Source: Clostridia bacterium (lineage in GTDB: Bacteria; Bacillota; Clostridia; TANB77; CAG-508). From it: a stretch of DNA of 64,000 nt. A model generated the notes under the pieces. The model searched no databases, had not been told where the DNA came from, and was given only the letters and a program-made list of their open reading frames with translations. Where the stretch lies: contig JAGBAJ010000042.1 in assembly GCA_017939755.1 (NCBI GenBank), positions 95,563 to 159,562 of the forward strand. The letters run 5' to 3'. Position numbers and translations under genes: made by a program. Below are positions 52,994 to 62,166 of this stretch, piece after piece; within the stretch, counting starts at the first letter, position 1; each line of letters starts with the position of its first letter.

Positions 52994-53911
52994 TTAAATT
53001 ATTCCAATAAAACCAGCCAATAAAACAACCACACCAATTATTATTCTGTAAACTCCAAATACTTTGAAATCATGTTTCTTTATGTAGTTCATTAAGAATT
53101 TAATTATAAACATTGATACTGCAAATGCAACTACCATTCCTACAAGAAGTATTACAAATTCTAATCCTGTAAAATGTAAACCAAACTTTACTAGCTTCAA
53201 TAAGCTTGCTCCAAACATTACAGGAATAGCCAAATAAAATGTAAATTCTGCAGATACTTTTCTTGATATTCCAATAAGCAATGCTCCTATTATTGTTGCT
53301 CCAGATCTTGATACTCCTGGGAATATTGCAGCTAATAACTGAAATCCTCCAATTATTAATGCATCTTTGTATGTAATACTATCAATGTGTTCCACTCTTG
53401 ACTCTCTACCCTTGTGCCAATTTTCGATTACTATAAATGCTACACCAAATACTATTAACGCTATAGCAACACATGTTGGATTATAAAACCACTTCTCAAA
53501 TAGTTCATCAAATAAAAGACCTATTACAGCTGCTGGTACACATGCAACTAATATTTTTCCCCATAGATTTGTTATCTTTCTATCTAAATTTCTAGCAAAT
53601 TTTAAAATTGGATTTCCAATTGCTGCTATAACTTTTGTTATTTTCTTATTTGGATTTGATATTAGTCTTATTGATTTAAAAGCTTTACTTTTTTGCTTTG
53701 TAAAAGGCCATATATCTTTAAAATAAATTACTACTACAGCTAATATCGCACCTAATTGAATTACTACTTCAAACATTTCAAAGAAGCCTTCAGATACATT
53801 CTTAAATTGCAAGAATGCCCTTAGTAATATTAAGTGTCCTGTACTACTTACTGGTAACCATTCTGTAATTCCTTCAACAATACCAAAGATAATTGCTTTA
53901 ATTATTTCCAT
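52994..53911 (-). CDS. uppP: Undecaprenyl-diphosphatase (BacA type)
   Basis: The 305-aa multi-pass membrane enzyme recycles undecaprenyl pyrophosphate to the monophosphate carrier used for wall and capsule synthesis. The first motif GIVEGITEWLPVSSTGHL (near residue 12) and the second FPGVSRSGATIIGALL (near 200) hold the catalytic Glu, Ser and Arg residues. There are about eight membrane helices. A charged loop in residues 72-110 (KQKSKAFKSIRLISNPNKK) is longer than in many homologs. It follows the CPBP gene by 18 bp with a GGAGGAAG site. Confidence 0.96.
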   Translation of the reverse strand: MEIIKAIIFGIVEGITEWLPVSSTGHLILLRAFLQFKNVSEGFFEMFEVVIQLGAILAVVVIYFKDIWPFTKQKSKAFKSIRLISNPNKKITKVIAAIGNPILKFARNLDRKITNLWGKILVACVPAAVIGLLFDELFEKWFYNPTCVAIALIVFGVAFIVIENWHKGRESRVEHIDSITYKDALIIGGFQLLAAIFPGVSRSGATIIGALLIGISRKVSAEFTFYLAIPVMFGASLLKLVKFGLHFTGLEFVILLVGMVVAFAVSMFIIKFLMNYIKKHDFKVFGVYRIIIGVVVLLAGFIGII

Positions 53912-53929
53912 TTTTCTTCCTCCATTTTC

Positions 53930-54838
53930 CTATCCTCCAATGATAGCTAATACTGTTATTAATACTACGATAATTACTGAAAAAATATAACCTATATTAA
54001 AGTAAAGTTTCTTTCTATCGTATTTTGTTTCATTACTAATGTTAAGCTTATGCTTTGGTGATGATAGTATAATCGGCAATGATATTACTGTTGCAAGAGC
54101 AAACCCCATCTCAACCATTGAGATTAATCCTGCAATTACCATCTGATTATACTGCATGCATATTGTTAAAATTGACGAAGTAAGGTTCATTGCTATATGA
54201 AGTATTATTGGATATCTTAACTTATTTGTCTTTACAAAGGCATAACCAAATACAAGCCCCGCAGCTATTGCCATGGGTATTTGCACAAAGTTCGCGTGGA
54301 AAAGTCCAAATAAAACTGCTGTATAAATAATTGCCGTTTTGTCACCATATGCTCTTAGCCTACTTAAAATTATTCCTCTAAATATCACTTCTTCGCATAC
54401 TGGAGCAAGTATGGCAAGAAAGAATATCATCATTACAGGTGACGATTTTTGCATCGCATCAGCTACTCGATTACCTATTGATAAACCCAATAATTGCTCT
54501 ATTAGAGATTTAACTATATTTGTAACAAGAGCGCATCCAATTCCTAAGCCTATTGTTATCATTATTAAGTATAAAATTTTACCAAATTTAAAATCTGATT
54601 TTTCTTCTGGCACTACTTTTTCCATTTTTCTAAAAAGTAGTTTTAATGTAACTATACCAACAACATATACAGAAATTGCATTTCCTATATAAGAAATCAG
54701 CTGACTATTACTATCATTTATTATTCCAAATTTTTCAACAACAAGTTGATATCCAATCATTACCAGATTCATTAATATAAGATATAATCCTAATCCAAAT
54801 CCCAATATTCTCTTTTGTTTTATCGATTTATTTTCCAT
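53930..54838 (-). CDS. CPBP-family intramembrane metalloprotease
   Basis: The 302-aa membrane protein has about eight helices and the CPBP (Abi/CAAX protease) motifs APVCEEVIFRGIILSRLR near 147, FGLFHANFVQIPMAIAAGLVFGYAFVK near 182, and ILHIAMN near 215 (catalytic Glu-Glu, Arg, and two His). The family includes prenyl-endopeptidases and immunity proteins; this one's substrate is unknown. RBS AAAGGAGG. It lies between tyrS and uppP. Confidence 0.93.
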   Translation of the reverse strand: MENKSIKQKRILGFGLGLYLILMNLVMIGYQLVVEKFGIINDSNSQLISYIGNAISVYVVGIVTLKLLFRKMEKVVPEEKSDFKFGKILYLIMITIGLGIGCALVTNIVKSLIEQLLGLSIGNRVADAMQKSSPVMMIFFLAILAPVCEEVIFRGIILSRLRAYGDKTAIIYTAVLFGLFHANFVQIPMAIAAGLVFGYAFVKTNKLRYPIILHIAMNLTSSILTICMQYNQMVIAGLISMVEMGFALATVISLPIILSSPKHKLNISNETKYDRKKLYFNIGYIFSVIIVVLITVLAIIGG

Positions 54839-54863
54839 TTTTTCCTCCTTTGATTTTGGTTCT

Positions 54864-54895
54864 GCTGTTTTTTGAAAGTAGTCCCCAAAAACAGC
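54864..54895 (-). terminator. Hairpin with conserved loop after tyrS
   Basis: GCTGTTTTTTGAAAGTAGTC continues CCCAAAAACAGC. The arms pair over nine bases and the loop (GAAAGTAGTCCCC) is the same as in the motif copies at 13211, 19481, 20129 and 23482. It begins directly after the tyrS stop. Confidence 0.65.
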
Positions 54896-54896
54896 A

Positions 54897-56066
54897 TTAT
54901 TTTATTTTTACAAATTTATTTTTTCCAAATTGAACAACCTTTGCATCTGATAAATCTAATATTGCATTAATATCATTTACTACTTCTAAGTTAACTTTTA
55001 CACCATTTCCTTGAATCATTCTTCTAGCTTCGCTTTTAGATGCTGCAAATCCTGCTTGTACAAGTGCATCACATAACTTTACTTCTTTGCTATCAGCTGT
55101 ACTTAGCTCTAGCTCTTTTATATCATCTGGAATTCCACCTTTTGCAACTTGAGCATATCGCTCTTCTGCTACTTTAATAAACTCTTCTCCATGATATAAT
55201 CTAACTATTTCTTCTGCATATAATCTATGTGCCGCTATAACATCTTCATTTATAAGTTTTTGAGCCTCCGCTAAATCTATATTATCTGTTGTTAATTTGA
55301 AATAATCAAATAAAACATCGTCTGGAATTTTCATAGCTTTTTCGTACATTACCTCTGGTGCTTCATCAATTCCAATATAATTACCTAGAGATTTACTCAT
55401 CTTTTCTTTTCCATCTAATCCAACTAATAGTGGGAATGTAATAACAACTTGTGGCTCTTGTTCATAATTTCTTTGTAGCTCTCTTCCAACTAATAAGTTA
55501 AATGTTTGGTCTGTTCCTCCAATTTCCACATCAGCATTTATTGCAACAGAATCGTATCCTTGCATTAATGGGTAGAACATTTCGTGCATGCTTAATGGTA
55601 AATTGTTTTCGTATCTATTTTTAAAATCATCTCTTTCTAGTAATCTTGCAACTGTGTATTTACTTGCTAAAGATAAAACATCTTTTAGGTTTAATTTTTC
55701 TAACCATTCTGAGTTAAATACTATTTTTGTTTTTGATGGATCAAGAATTTTTGTTACTTGTTTAAAGTATGATTCTCCAGCACTATGGGCTTGCTCATAA
55801 GTTAAAGCTGGTCTTGTTTTATTTTTTCCACTTGGATCACCTATCATAGCTGTGTAATCTCCAATAATAAATACAACTTCATGTCCCATATCTTGGAAAT
55901 TCTTAAGTGCTCTTAAAACAACAGTATGTCCTAAGTGTAAGTCTGGTCTACTTGGGTCAGCACCCAATTTAATAGTTAACTTTTTTCCTGATTTTAATTT
56001 TTTTTCTAAGTCTTCCTCAGAAATAATTTGAACTGCTTTTCTTTTAATTAAATCTAATTGTTCCAT
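54897..56066 (-). CDS. tyrS: Tyrosyl-tRNA synthetase
   Basis: The 389-aa class I enzyme charges tRNA-Tyr. It has [20 protein letters not shown] (HIGH motif as HLGH near 45), [26 protein letters not shown] near 180-205, [17 protein letters not shown] (KMSKS near 224), and a C-terminal S4 domain ([18 protein letters not shown]...). The ATG at 56066 has AAAAGGAGG; the frame extends upstream into a repeat without a site. It is controlled by a T-box leader (56188-56416). Confidence 0.97.
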   Translation of the reverse strand: MEQLDLIKRKAVQIISEEDLEKKLKSGKKLTIKLGADPSRPDLHLGHTVVLRALKNFQDMGHEVVFIIGDYTAMIGDPSGKNKTRPALTYEQAHSAGESYFKQVTKILDPSKTKIVFNSEWLEKLNLKDVLSLASKYTVARLLERDDFKNRYENNLPLSMHEMFYPLMQGYDSVAINADVEIGGTDQTFNLLVGRELQRNYEQEPQVVITFPLLVGLDGKEKMSKSLGNYIGIDEAPEVMYEKAMKIPDDVLFDYFKLTTDNIDLAEAQKLINEDVIAAHRLYAEEIVRLYHGEEFIKVAEERYAQVAKGGIPDDIKELELSTADSKEVKLCDALVQAGFAASKSEARRMIQGNGVKVNLEVVNDINAILDLSDAKVVQFGKNKFVKIK

Positions 56067-56079
56067 AAAAATCCTCCTT

Positions 56080-56130
56080 TTAAAATTAGGGACGGGGTTT
56101 AATTTTAAATTTTTAAAATTGGGGACACCC
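56080..56130. repeat. Short intergenic repeat, copy between T-box and tyrS
   Basis: AGGGACGGGGTTTAATTTTA...AATTGGGGACACCC is an inverted copy of 60904-60954 (both have GGGACGGGG at one end and GGGGACACC at the other). It lies in the tyrS leader just ahead of the ribosome binding site. Confidence 0.75.
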
Positions 56131-56187
56131 TTACTCCCAATTAACACGAAAAAGATAAATGTCAAAATTCTCCGTCCCCATTGACAC

Positions 56188-56416
56188 AAAAAGAGCTAAA
56201 TACATTCCGCAAAGGACGATTTAGCTCGTGGTACCACCTTTATTTACAAATTAAAATTTGCCTTATTAAGATTTTCGTAATCTTTTACGTAACTACTATA
56301 AGAATTGTATTTCGAACTTTCTATTTTGATAAATTTCACCATACATTACCTCTCTATTTGCTAAAATATAAGCTCTACTAAATTTCTCTTTAACGCAGTT
56401 AATTTTATTGATTAGA
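56188..56416 (-). promoter_or_regulatory. T-box riboswitch of tyrS
   Basis: On the minus strand the leader contains the T-box core AAAGGTGGTACCACG (56227-56240 region), whose bulge pairs with the uncharged tRNA acceptor end, followed by a terminator hairpin GAGCTAAAT...ATTTAGCTC with TTTTT (56188-56227). Upstream lies a structured region with AGAGAGGTAATG, as in a Stem I. A UAC triplet (CGAAATACAATTC) is a candidate Tyr specifier, not proven. Low charged tRNA-Tyr should allow read-through into tyrS. Confidence 0.9.
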
Positions 56417-56445
56417 ATACTATCATTAATTATTTTTTTTGTCAA
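56417..56445 (-). promoter_or_regulatory. Sigma-A promoter of the T-box/tyrS transcript
   Basis: On the minus strand TTGACA (56440-56445) and TAGTAT (56417-56422) have a 17-bp spacer, starting 15 bp after the stop codon of the preceding gene. Confidence 0.8.
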
Positions 56446-56459
56446 TACAAATTTGTATT

Positions 56460-58910
56460 TTACCTAGAGCTGTGCCCGCTTTTATTCTTTGAAGACTTCC
56501 CATTTGATTTCTTTGGTTTATTTTTTTGTTGATTGTTTTTAGCAATTGCAACTTTCCTTATTTCCCCAGTTTCCACATTGTACATTTCATCTCCTGCTGA
56601 TCTATTTTTATATGGCGGGTTATTAGGTTGTTGTAGCCATCTCATGTGCATATATGTATGATCTGCTACCATATATCCATCAACTTTTAATAAACCTTTA
56701 TTTTTTTCGTCTTTTGACATTGGATATAAAATCTGTGTTGTAAGACGTTGGCCTAGTACATAACTATACATATCATCTGCACCTATATATACTGGAATTT
56801 CGCAATTTCCATTTGTCAGTTCTTTAATAAACTTAATTAAATCTTCCTTATCCATGTGATAGTATACTGGCATATTTAATCCTTTAATGTCAAATCCAAT
56901 CAGTACTTTAGAATCATCTTCTTTATCATCTATAGTAACATATCCCCAGTTGATAATATTTTTATTTTTATCAGTCATTGCGGTATATATTAATGATTTA
57001 ACTGAAAACTCTTTTAATTTGTATGCTTTTTCTGTTACTTTTACATCTTTTATCATATAAAACAAATCTCTATCAAAATCAAAATTAAACCCCCTGTCGG
57101 AGAAATAATTGTTATATGCATTTTTAATATTTGCAAACATAGGAGTTAATTCTTCTATCTCCCTTTCTTCGTATAAAAAGGTTTCAGGATTTACTTTATC
57201 ATAATATTGTCGTTTCATTCTTAGTCTCATTTCGTCACATACCGACATCATAAGAGCAATATCCTCTGGAGTGTATCCTAAATCTTCATACTCAAAGTTT
57301 GGATTGTAGAATGCTTTTGCTATAATATCTTGCTGAGCACATATATACAAAATTCTAGAATATTTTGCTGTTTCTTTTGCCAGCCTATTTGTATAAAAAC
57401 CTGACATTCCTATTATTGCTTCTTCAGATGCACGACTAATAGGAGTTTGACTAACTATACTGCTATAGTATTGCTCTTCGTCTGGTTGTTTTTCTATAAA
57501 ATAAAATGGTTTTCTGTCGTCTGTTTGTATAAATTTTGAAAATACTTCCTCAGGCTCTATTTGCAATTTATCCAACTTTATCCTTTTTAGTCTATAATTA
57601 TTTGTTTTACAATACTTATTAAGTTCACCTTTTGACTCAAAAAAATCCATAATTTTAGCTAACCTTATAAGCATTGATTGCGTTATATCTAGTGGTTTAT
57701 GTTCAAAATTAAAAAATTCAAACAACGTATATGTTTTTTCTCTAAAATGCTCTCTGCGATCTTTATTCTGCTCATTTTCTGATACCATAAACATTTTGTA
57801 TAATTCATTTATTAAATGTTTTTTCTCTTCTGGACTTTGTCCTTCTGTTAATAAATTAAATAACTCATATATAAATAATATAAAATTATTATCATCATTA
57901 TTTCCAATAAATAGCGACTTATATTTAGGTTTAAATATTGCTATTTTTTCTGTATGCGATAATTTATTCACTCTGCCAAGTACAGAAGATGTCGTAATTA
58001 CTTTTTTTGCTTCGGCTATAGCTGAAATATCAAGTTGACTTGGAATCGCTTCTTTTCGCTGATTGTCCAATATTGATGGCATCGGAGTATCTTTTACATT
58101 TTTAAAGCCAACTGCCTGTTTTTCTACATTGCCGCTCTCTTCTATAATTTGAGATGCCTCGTCTTTTTCATCTCCAAAAGTAACGCTCTCAAATTCGAAC
58201 ATATTTGGAATGTTCTTAATAAATCTTCTTCTTAATGCCTCTGAGTTTGTTTTTAATTTTTTCCATGCATTAGATCTACCTATTTTTAGCTCTTTATATG
58301 CTAAGTCAAAGTATTTTTTCATAAGTGGTATGTCGGACATTGTAAGATTGTTACTTTCAATCTTACCACATAAATCTGCAAACTCTCCTTCTTTAGGGTG
58401 CATAGACCCTTTTGCTAGTTCTGATAACATTATACAAACTTCTACTAATATATTTTCATCAAGATTCGCAGAATAATTTTCACGATTTTTTCTTGCATAT
58501 TCATGCATATTTATATTTTGAGCTACAATCTGCTCAAAATATGGGGTTAAATCCATACCATTAATATATTCTGAAGTTCTAAGCATATAGAAACCAATTA
58601 AATCGGGATATGCTATTGAAGACATAAACGTTTCCATAAAATTATATAATTCATCATTTATTTGATTTAATGTTAGTCCTTTTTCTTTCCTTTGTTTTAC
58701 ATACTGAATTATATTTTTTATAGCATCTATTTGTTCAAGAACGTCTTCAATTGGTTTAAGACTTTGTGTTTTTTTGTTAAAATAAAATAATCTTTTATTT
58801 CTATCATATATACTTCTAATAAAATCAATCTCTGCCATATTTTTAAGCTGATATGATTTTCTTTCATCAGCACTTCCGTTAGTGTATTTCGGTTTCTTTG
58901 ATTTTCCCAT
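56460..58910 (-). CDS. Large hypothetical protein (816 aa)
   Basis: The protein is soluble, charged, and not recognised. It is helical through residues 1-560, with an apparently more compact alpha/beta domain in 600-770 (GFDIKGLNMPVYYHMDKEDLIKFI, EIPVYIGADDMYSYVLG) and a Lys/Asn/Ser-rich basic tail of about 30 residues. The start is ATG behind GGGGGGTG. It has no membrane helix or signal peptide. It stands between tyrS and the higher-GC gene at 59119 and may be transcribed alone. Confidence 0.7.
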   Translation of the reverse strand: MGKSKKPKYTNGSADERKSYQLKNMAEIDFIRSIYDRNKRLFYFNKKTQSLKPIEDVLEQIDAIKNIIQYVKQRKEKGLTLNQINDELYNFMETFMSSIAYPDLIGFYMLRTSEYINGMDLTPYFEQIVAQNINMHEYARKNRENYSANLDENILVEVCIMLSELAKGSMHPKEGEFADLCGKIESNNLTMSDIPLMKKYFDLAYKELKIGRSNAWKKLKTNSEALRRRFIKNIPNMFEFESVTFGDEKDEASQIIEESGNVEKQAVGFKNVKDTPMPSILDNQRKEAIPSQLDISAIAEAKKVITTSSVLGRVNKLSHTEKIAIFKPKYKSLFIGNNDDNNFILFIYELFNLLTEGQSPEEKKHLINELYKMFMVSENEQNKDRREHFREKTYTLFEFFNFEHKPLDITQSMLIRLAKIMDFFESKGELNKYCKTNNYRLKRIKLDKLQIEPEEVFSKFIQTDDRKPFYFIEKQPDEEQYYSSIVSQTPISRASEEAIIGMSGFYTNRLAKETAKYSRILYICAQQDIIAKAFYNPNFEYEDLGYTPEDIALMMSVCDEMRLRMKRQYYDKVNPETFLYEEREIEELTPMFANIKNAYNNYFSDRGFNFDFDRDLFYMIKDVKVTEKAYKLKEFSVKSLIYTAMTDKNKNIINWGYVTIDDKEDDSKVLIGFDIKGLNMPVYYHMDKEDLIKFIKELTNGNCEIPVYIGADDMYSYVLGQRLTTQILYPMSKDEKNKGLLKVDGYMVADHTYMHMRWLQQPNNPPYKNRSAGDEMYNVETGEIRKVAIAKNNQQKNKPKKSNGKSSKNKSGHSSR

Positions 58911-59040
58911 GGTATGAATTCACCCCCCTTACTCTAAAATACTATACATAATGATACCATTTTTAGATTTTTATGTCAATTAGAAGACATGATTCATATA
59001 GTTTACATCTTTAACTTTTAAATTTTGTTGTTTTATATGC

Positions 59041-59069
59041 TTGACTTTACATAATTTTAATGATATAAT
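59041..59069 (+). promoter_or_regulatory. Sigma-A promoter of 59119-59745
   Basis: TTGACT (59041-59046) and TATAAT (59064-59069) have a 17-bp spacer, about 43 bp ahead of the ATG. Confidence 0.88.
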
Positions 59070-59118
59070 AAGGCATCGCGTTAAGCAATAAAAATTTTTT
59101 CAAAAGGAGCGAAAAACC

Positions 59119-59745
59119 ATGCAGAAACACATTGATTCTCTTGGAAACCCCGAGGCTCTCGCAAGAGTCCTCAAAAACGGCCGCTACACTGAAGAGGCCG
59201 ATGCTGTCACCGGCATTATCACAATAAAGCCGGTGTGCACCTACTATGAGCCCAATAGCAAAAAGCTGCTGTCCCTGCTTAATGTGCTGCTTATCGAAAG
59301 CGGTTACATTACTAAGCTGGACCGCAAAAGCGGCAAAATTGAAGTGCTTCCGGAATGTCACTCAGTACCCTACACCATGGAAGAGCGCATCCAGATTGTC
59401 GGCGAAATTCTCTCCGATATGCTCAGCTACGGAAAAGAAATTGCTGGCGAAAGCTTCGGCTATTCTTATATGCGCTCTTGGGTCAAGAATGATGGCACTT
59501 TGCTTATTCAGGCCAAAAACAACAATCAGCTTGCGTGGGATCACATCTCTGAGTTGGCTGAATTGCTCAGATTTATCGGATATGCTGTAAATGATGCTGG
59601 CGGAACCAATATACTCAAGGTGACAAATTATCTTGAAGTTGCTGGCGAAAAAGCACTTAGCAAATCAGAGCCATCCAACATGGTCGCTGAGGAAATTGAA
59701 TCGGTGCCAGAAGAAACTGATCAAGTTTCTGAAGAAGCTGCTTGA
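59119..59745 (+). CDS. Orphan hypothetical protein, markedly higher GC
   Basis: The 208-aa protein is not recognised. It is soluble and mixed alpha/beta in residues 1-180, with an acidic Glu/Ser-rich tail (AEEIESVPEETDQVSEEAA). Codon use is unlike the neighbours: the stretch 59161-59220 has 33 G/C of 60, whereas flanking genes are near 30% by eye. RBS AAAAGGAGCG. It has a consensus promoter and its own terminator. It is the clearest member of the five-gene higher-GC set. Confidence 0.78.
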   Translation: MQKHIDSLGNPEALARVLKNGRYTEEADAVTGIITIKPVCTYYEPNSKKLLSLLNVLLIESGYITKLDRKSGKIEVLPECHSVPYTMEERIQIVGEILSDMLSYGKEIAGESFGYSYMRSWVKNDGTLLIQAKNNNQLAWDHISELAELLRFIGYAVNDAGGTNILKVTNYLEVAGEKALSKSEPSNMVAEEIESVPEETDQVSEEAA

Positions 59746-59769
59746 TTCTAATGTGACAACCTGAAAAAG

Positions 59770-59807
59770 CGGCGGAAATGTTTTTACAAACTTTCCGTCG
59801 TCTTTTT
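59770..59807 (+). terminator. Intrinsic terminator of 59119-59745
   Basis: GGCGGAAA and TTTCCGTC pair across an AT-rich loop, followed by GTCTTTTT. Confidence 0.8.
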
Positions 59808-59900
59808 GCTCTATTTTATTATATCTGTACCTGCTCATATTATGGCGCAATTGCCATGCTCTTTCATTTTATGTTATTTTGGTACTTTGTTTATTAATAC

Positions 59901-59936
59901 ACAAAAGTCCCCTGAAGTTTACACCTCAAGGGACTT
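59901..59936 (-). terminator. Intrinsic terminator of 59948-60265
   Basis: AAGTCCCTTGAGG / CTTCAGGGGACTT on the minus strand forms a 12-bp stem followed by TTTGTG. Confidence 0.8.
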
Positions 59937-59947
59937 GGCGGTCTCGG

Positions 59948-60265
59948 TTAAATTAAATTTATATCTTCCTCCATGTCTTCGAGCAGGACACAAGAATCCC
60001 ACAACTCATTCATACCCGGCTTAAATACGGGAATTTCAAAGTACAGACCAGAGTCAGAATTATGCTTGTTTCTCAAATTTCCCTTTGCAAAGTACCATCC
60101 ATAAGGATAGTTTAACTCACTTGGGTCAACATGGGAAACTAAAGCCTTTGGATTCAAGCCATACGGCTCATAATCCACCACCTCAACGTACTCAGGATTG
60201 AGACCTGCAAAGGCCATCAGAGCAGCACGTTTTGTGAAATTCTGAGACTTAATAAATTTTGCCAT
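59948..60265 (-). CDS. Orphan hypothetical protein, higher GC
   Basis: The 105-aa protein starts at 60265 (CAAGGAGGTGATACCT just ahead). It opens with AKFIKSQNFTKRAALMAFAGL and ends with an acidic MEEDINLI. It contains several aromatic-rich turns (YPYGWYFAKGNLRN). No family is recognised. Its promoter is consensus (60361-60389) and a terminator follows. A leader of about 95 nt contains a GCTGGA/TCCAGC hairpin. It converges with 59119-59745, a second higher-GC orphan. Confidence 0.75.
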   Translation of the reverse strand: MAKFIKSQNFTKRAALMAFAGLNPEYVEVVDYEPYGLNPKALVSHVDPSELNYPYGWYFAKGNLRNKHNSDSGLYFEIPVFKPGMNELWDSCVLLEDMEEDINLI

Positions 60266-60360
60266 AGGTATCACCTCCTTGGCATGCTCATGCTGGACGG
60301 ATCTCCAGCGTGATGCGCTAGTCGTTTACTAGCTAATTGATTCATAATCAACATGTGTCT

Positions 60361-60389
60361 ATTATATATTATTTATAATATTATGTCAA
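60361..60389 (-). promoter_or_regulatory. Consensus sigma-A promoter of 59948-60265
   Basis: On the minus strand TTGACA (60384-60389) and TATAAT (60361-60366) have a 17-bp spacer; both boxes are perfect consensus. Confidence 0.92.
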
Positions 60390-60483
60390 GCGTTTTTAAG
60401 TTTTATGTAAAATTGTGTAAATCTGAATAATCTATGTTTACTTTACGAAATTGCTTTTAATTAATCTTTACCTAACGGAAATT

Positions 60484-60720
60484 CTATAGAATTTTAATTA
60501 GCTCTCCCATATTTTTTCCCTGCACCTTAGGAATTTCTATTATTTCAAATTTGCTTACCTTATCTCCAAATTGAATTTCTACTATATCTCCAACTTTTAC
60601 TTCATAGCTTGGTTTAACAACTTTTCCGTTTACAGAAACCCTACCATTATCAGCAGCATCATTTGCCACTGTTCTTCTTTTAATAACTCTAGAAACTTTT
60701 AAAAATTTATCTAATCTCAT
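60484..60720 (-). CDS. rqcP: S4-domain RNA-binding protein RqcP (YabO)
   Basis: The 78-aa protein is a single S4 domain: MRLDKFLKVSRVIKRRTVANDAADNGRVSVNGKVVKPS followed by VKVGDIVEIQFG. Length and sequence match RqcP, which works with RqcH in tagging of stalled nascent chains on 50S subunits with Ala tails. RBS GAAGG. Confidence 0.9.
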   Translation of the reverse strand: MRLDKFLKVSRVIKRRTVANDAADNGRVSVNGKVVKPSYEVKVGDIVEIQFGDKVSKFEIIEIPKVQGKNMGELIKIL

Positions 60721-60753
60721 ATTTTCCTACCTTCTTTAATATCTTGCTGTTTT

Positions 60754-60802
60754 GGGGACACTGCAAAAAAAACGTGTCGGTGATATTTTTTGTAGTGTCC
60801 CT
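60754..60802. repeat. Imperfect GGGACACTGC-type inverted repeat
   Basis: GGGGACACTGCAAAAAAAAC and TTTTTTGTAGTGTCCCT form imperfect arms. The same arm sequence is used in the longer hairpin at 62167-62271. Confidence 0.75.
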
Positions 60803-60903
60803 AAAAACATCTAAAAATGTTTTCCGAAATATGGAATATCCCCCATTCAAAAAAATCAGTCTTGTCCCTAATTTACATTTTATACGTCCCTATTTTATGG
60901 GGG

Positions 60904-60954
60904 GGTGTCCCCAATTTAAAAAATTTAAAATTTAACCCCGTCCCTATTTTAAAA
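60904..60954. repeat. Short intergenic repeat, copy at the fprA 3' end
   Basis: It is the inverted counterpart of 56080-56130 (GGTGTCCCCAATTT...AACCCCGTCCCTATTTT). It overlaps the last codons of the flavodiiron gene. Confidence 0.75.
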
Positions 60955-62107
60955 TTTCTTCTGCTAGTAGATTTAGTTTAGCTACGTCAGCTTCTTTCAT
61001 TGTTGATTTTATTGTTACTACTTGCTCACATATTTCTATGTTTTTCATTTGCTCTAATGTTTCTTTCATACATCTTGCTGCTGTTGGGCCCCAAGATCCA
61101 TTTTCTATAATTCCTACTTTTCTATTTTGATAATTTTTGCTTTTTAAATGATTTAGAAAATCCTGCATTGGGAAAAATACTCCTGCATCATAGCTTGCTG
61201 CTGCAAGTATTACTTTGTCATATCTAAATGCATCTTCTATTGCTTCTGCCATGTCATCTCTTGATAAATCAGCAAATGCTACCTTTTTAGCACCTTTGTC
61301 TTTTAATATTTCTGCCATTTTCTTTGCTGCTTCCAAAGTATTTCCGTGTATTGATGCACATGCAATAAATACTCCATCGTCTTCTGGTTTGTAGCTACTC
61401 CATATATCGTATTTATTTATATAATATTCTAGGTTTTCTTTAAGTATTGGTCCGTGTAATGGACATATCATCTTAATATCTAGTGTTGCAGCCTTTTTTA
61501 GAAGTGCTTGTACTTGCATTCCATACTTTCCAACAATGTTAAAGTAATATCTTCTTGCTTCGCATGTCCAATCTTCATCTGTATCTAAAGTTCCAAACTT
61601 ACCAAATCCATCTGCAGAAAATAAGATTTTCTCACTTTGTTCATATGTAACCATTACCTCTGGCCAGTGTACCATTGGAGCCATAAAAAATTGTAAAGTA
61701 TGGTCTCCAACATTTAGGGTATCTCCTTCTTTTACCTCTACTTTTCTATTTTCTATATCTATATCGAAAAATTGTGGTAACATATTAAATGTTTTTGCAT
61801 TTCCTACAAGCTTCATTTCTGGGAATTTATCCGCTAAAATTTTAATGCTAGCTGCATGGTCTGGCTCTAAGTGTGATATTACTAAGTATTGAACGCTTTC
61901 ACCATCTAAAGCTTTATCTAAATTTTCTAGCCATTCGTTAGTTTTTCTTGAATCTATTGTATCCATTACTACATTCATTTTATCTTTGATAAGATATGAA
62001 TTGTATGATATTCCGTTTGGAACATCATATTGGCTTTCGAACAATCCTATATCTTTATCATCTGCTCCTATATATATAATGTTTTTTGAAATTGTTGTAT
62101 CTTTCAT
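60944..62107 (-). CDS. FprA-type flavodiiron protein
   Basis: The 387-aa protein has an N-terminal metallo-beta-lactamase-like diiron domain with SHLEPDHAASIK (H-x-E-x-D, near 79), APMVHWPEVMVTY, FSADGFGKFG and CPLHGP, and a C-terminal flavodoxin domain (IACASIHGNTLEAAKKMAEIL, ILAAASYDAGVFFPMQDFL, NGSWGPTA). Flavodiiron proteins reduce O2 and/or NO to protect anaerobes. Normal length. RBS GAAGGGAGAG. It is transcribed as one gene here; the symbol fprA is often used for the family. Confidence 0.95.
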   Translation of the reverse strand: MKDTTISKNIIYIGADDKDIGLFESQYDVPNGISYNSYLIKDKMNVVMDTIDSRKTNEWLENLDKALDGESVQYLVISHLEPDHAASIKILADKFPEMKLVGNAKTFNMLPQFFDIDIENRKVEVKEGDTLNVGDHTLQFFMAPMVHWPEVMVTYEQSEKILFSADGFGKFGTLDTDEDWTCEARRYYFNIVGKYGMQVQALLKKAATLDIKMICPLHGPILKENLEYYINKYDIWSSYKPEDDGVFIACASIHGNTLEAAKKMAEILKDKGAKKVAFADLSRDDMAEAIEDAFRYDKVILAAASYDAGVFFPMQDFLNHLKSKNYQNRKVGIIENGSWGPTAARCMKETLEQMKNIEICEQVVTIKSTMKEADVAKLNLLAEEILK

Positions 62108-62166
62108 AATTAATCTCTCCCTTCAGTGTGTATTCTAACACAATGTCAATGACACATCAAGAGCCG

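Noticed and set aside
56067-56189. Longer tyrS frame with 41 extra N-terminal residues.
   Set aside because: It runs through a repeat and T-box terminator, has no site, and tyrosyl-tRNA synthetases start at the MEQLDLIK-type N-terminus.
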